Assembly (NCBI GenBank): GCA_022770525.1
Contig: JALEHN010000067.1
Span: 1-64,000 of the forward strand
Origin: Clostridiales bacterium
GTDB taxonomy: Bacteria; Bacillota; Clostridia; Lachnospirales; Lachnospiraceae
Length of the DNA stretch: 64,000 nucleotides
Reading direction: 5' to 3'
Position 1 is the stretch's first letter. Every line of letters starts with the position of its first letter. Shown piece after piece: positions 61,948 to 64,000 of the stretch. The translations under genes were made by a program, and so were the position numbers. The notes beneath the pieces were generated by a model that did not search any database, had not been told where the DNA came from, and saw nothing but the letters and a program-made list of their open reading frames with translations.

Positions 61948-62823
61948 TTAGGCCAGTGCCTCGGAACCCGAAACAATTTCGGTGATTTCCTGAGTAATTG
62001 CACCCTGTCTTGCTCTGTTATAACTCAATGTTAATTGATCGATCATTTCTTCCGCATTGCTTGTGGCATTGTCCATCGCTGTCATACGGGCACCGTTTTC
62101 AGAAGCCGCCGCTTCCATCAAAGCGCCGTAGATCAGGCTGCACACATACTTTGGAATCAACGCATCAAGAACCTCTTCCGGTTCAGGTTCATAATTCATC
62201 GGCGCCGGCGGCCTTTGATCATCGCTGCCGTCTTTAAGGACTTCATCCGCTGCCGCCTGATTGACCGGCAAAAGCTTAATCAGCTTCGGAATATGGGTTA
62301 CCGTATTCTTAAAGCTTGTATAAGCAAGATAAAGTTCACTGATTTCATTATTTTTATAGGCTTTAAGTACATCCTTGCCGATATCCATGGCATCTGTGTA
62401 CATCGGTGCCTCCATCACTTCCGAATAATCTCCTGCCACTTCATAACCGCGGCGGCTAAGGGTATCTTTACCTTTTCGCCCTACCGCATAAAGCACAGTA
62501 TCTTCCTTCGAAAGACCTGAATCAAGAACAAGTTTGACAATGTTTGAATTGTATCCGCCGGCCAGGCCGCGATTTGATGTAATCACGATCACAGCCTTTT
62601 TGCCGTCGCCGCCGCTTGTCAGATACGGATGAAGGATATTGCCTGATTTTGCAAGAATAGAGGATACAGTTTCATACATTTTATCAAAGTATGGCTTTGA
62701 ATTTTCCGCACGGCCTTTGGATTTCTGAAACTTGACTGTGGATACAAGCTTCATTGCTTTGGTAATCTTGGCCGTACTCTGTATACTGCCTTTTCGCCTT
62801 TTAATCTCTCTCATTGAGGCCAT
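61948..62823 (-). CDS. atpG: ATP synthase F1 subunit gamma
   Basis: 291 residues. N-terminal helix MASMREIKRRKGSIQSTAKI, then TKAMKLVSTVKFQK, the ITSNRGLAGGYNSNI motif, and a C-terminal helix AMDNATSNAEEMIDQLTLSYNRARQGAITQEITEIV. Rotor shaft of F1. Contains a slightly extended acidic loop (PPAPMNYEPEPEE). Between atpA and atpD. Confidence 0.96.
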   Translation of the reverse strand: MASMREIKRRKGSIQSTAKITKAMKLVSTVKFQKSKGRAENSKPYFDKMYETVSSILAKSGNILHPYLTSGGDGKKAVIVITSNRGLAGGYNSNIVKLVLDSGLSKEDTVLYAVGRKGKDTLSRRGYEVAGDYSEVMEAPMYTDAMDIGKDVLKAYKNNEISELYLAYTSFKNTVTHIPKLIKLLPVNQAAADEVLKDGSDDQRPPAPMNYEPEPEEVLDALIPKYVCSLIYGALMEAAASENGARMTAMDNATSNAEEMIDQLTLSYNRARQGAITQEITEIVSGSEALA

Positions 62824-62837
62824 AGCTGTTCACCTCT

Positions 62838-64000
62838 TTATTTATTATACACTGCTTTGTAAGCTGTAACCGCTTCGACAATACCTTTTTCGATATCTTC
62901 TGTCAGCGCCTTTTCCTGACGAAGTGCGGAAAGAATGTTTCCGTAATTGGCATCCATGTATTCCAGAAGTCCTTTTTCAAATGACTGAACTTCTTCCACA
63001 GGAATATCCAGCAGATACTTCTTTGTTGCCGCATAGATAATCACAACCTGTTTTTCAACCGGCATCGGCTGGTACTGAGGCTGCTTTAACATTTCCTGAA
63101 TACGTGCCCCTTGATCCAGCTGTTCCTTTGTGGCTGCATCAAGTTCTGAACCGAACTGTGCAAACGACTGGAGTTCACGGAACTGTGCCAGTTCCACACG
63201 AATCGGTGCCGCAATTTTCTTCATCGCCTTGATCTGCGCCGAACCACCGACACGGGACACAGAAAGACCCGCATTAATCGCCGGTCTGAAACCTGAATTG
63301 AACATTTCTGTTTCAAGGTAAATCTGACCGTCCGTAATAGAAATAACGTTTGTCGGAATGTAAGCTGAAACGTCACCTGCCTGCGTTTCAATAATCGGAA
63401 GCGCTGTCAGTGAACCGCCGCCCAGTTCATCGGACAGCTTTGACGCACGTTCCAGAAGTCTTGAATGCAGATAGAAGACATCACCAGGATAAGCTTCACG
63501 CCCCGGCGGACGGCGAAGCAGCAGTGAGAGTGTACGGTAAGCAGTGGCATGCTTGCTTAAGTCATCATAAACGATAAGCACATCCTTCCCCTGCTCCATC
63601 CATTCCTCACCGATAGCGCATCCCGCATACGGCGCGATATACTGTAACGGTGCAAGTTCAGAAGCCGTTGAAGAAACAACGGTTGTATAGTCCATCGCAC
63701 CATACTCTTCAAGTGTATGGACAATATTGGCTACAGTTGAAGCCTTCTGTCCGATAGCTACATAAATACAAAGGACATTCTGCCCTTTCTGATTAATAAT
63801 TGTATCAATGGCAATGGCAGTTTTACCTGTCTGTCTGTCACCGATGATCAGCTCACGCTGGCCGCGTCCGATAGGAATCATGGCATCAATAGCCTTAATA
63901 CCTGTCTGAAGCGGTGTGTCTACAGATTTTCTTTCAATAACACCGTGAGCCACACGTTCAATCTGACGGAAACTGTTTGTTTCAATCGGTCCCTTTCCAT
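62838..64000 (-). CDS. atpA: ATP synthase F1 subunit alpha (5' end outside the window)
   Basis: The frame is open from the stop at 62838 to the window end (about 387 codons). The internal Met at 63953 is not the start, because in-frame [17 protein letters not shown] continues upstream of it. Walker [32 protein letters not shown] and the SRLLERA segment identify alpha. The missing N-terminal about 115 residues lie beyond 64000. Confidence 0.96.
   Translation of the reverse strand, partial: GKGPIETNSFRQIERVAHGVIERKSVDTPLQTGIKAIDAMIPIGRGQRELIIGDRQTGKTAIAIDTIINQKGQNVLCIYVAIGQKASTVANIVHTLEEYGAMDYTTVVSSTASELAPLQYIAPYAGCAIGEEWMEQGKDVLIVYDDLSKHATAYRTLSLLLRRPPGREAYPGDVFYLHSRLLERASKLSDELGGGSLTALPIIETQAGDVSAYIPTNVISITDGQIYLETEMFNSGFRPAINAGLSVSRVGGSAQIKAMKKIAAPIRVELAQFRELQSFAQFGSELDAATKEQLDQGARIQEMLKQPQYQPMPVEKQVVIIYAATKKYLLDIPVEEVQSFEKGLLEYMDANYGNILSALRQEKALTEDIEKGIVEAVTAYKAVYNK

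Overview
The window looks like the chromosome of an anaerobic, low-to-mid G+C Firmicute, most likely a gut Clostridia/Lachnospiraceae member with acetogen-like traits. The evidence is Clostridia-type gene order (rho-rpmE-DUF1385-prmC-prfA), spore maturation genes spmA/spmB, strong AGGAGG ribosome binding sites, a Firmicute-type galT, and a corrinoid methyltransferase module with its reductive activator. Genus-level assignment is not possible from the sequence alone.

Layout. 1-4.4 kb is a scarred accessory region: the end of an IS21-type element that truncates a peptidoglycan-binding gene, decayed Uma2 and Rpn-type fragments, a HAD phosphatase frameshifted in a T run, and a hemolysin III-type membrane protein. 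4.5-9.2 kb (minus strand) holds a two-component system, a MogA/MoaB-type molybdopterin protein and adenosine deaminase. 9.3-13.1 kb has a MerR regulator divergent from a VOC plus tandem EthD-like operon, a small conserved protein and an AraC regulator. 13.1-15.4 kb holds the cobamide-remodelling amidohydrolase cbiZ and a DUF2804 protein. 15.6-19.4 kb is the galactose operon galK-galT-galE. 19.5-26.5 kb carries a dipeptidase, a sirtuin, a TPR protein, a cyclophilin, a YdcF protein, a cytidylate kinase-like protein and a tandem HAD fusion.

26.5-34 kb is a fructoselysine-type (Amadori product) operon in the order frlB-frlO-frlN-frlM-frlD plus a DMT exporter, with divergent GntR regulator frlR. 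Recognisable promoters, a palindromic operator candidate and a MITE-like insert lie within it. 34.1-45 kb is mostly housekeeping: spmA/spmB, rsmI, tRNA-Leu, hisC, prfA, prmC, rpmE and rho with a repetitive disordered N-terminal insert. A truncated cation-efflux gene also lies here. 45-49 kb has a GNAT acetyltransferase, a DMT transporter and a lipid kinase.

48.3-58.4 kb is the most interesting region. It encodes a monomethylamine methyltransferase (MtmB)-like protein with no in-frame amber codon, so it is read without pyrrolysine. With it are a cognate corrinoid protein under a cobalamin riboswitch, a divergent RACo-type reductive activator, and a second cobalamin riboswitch with its own promoter and terminator but no gene, pointing antisense into the activator gene. 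Beside these lies a translationally coupled set of xanthine-dehydrogenase-like FAD and 2Fe-2S subunits (no molybdenum subunit present) and an 8-oxoguanine-deaminase-like amidohydrolase, followed by a CobW GTPase and a DUF1638 protein. The working inference is a corrinoid-dependent demethylation pathway for an unidentified N-methylated, possibly purine-like, compound. The window ends with gdhA behind an attenuator-like hairpin and the F1 part of the ATP synthase operon (atpA partial, atpG, atpD, atpC).
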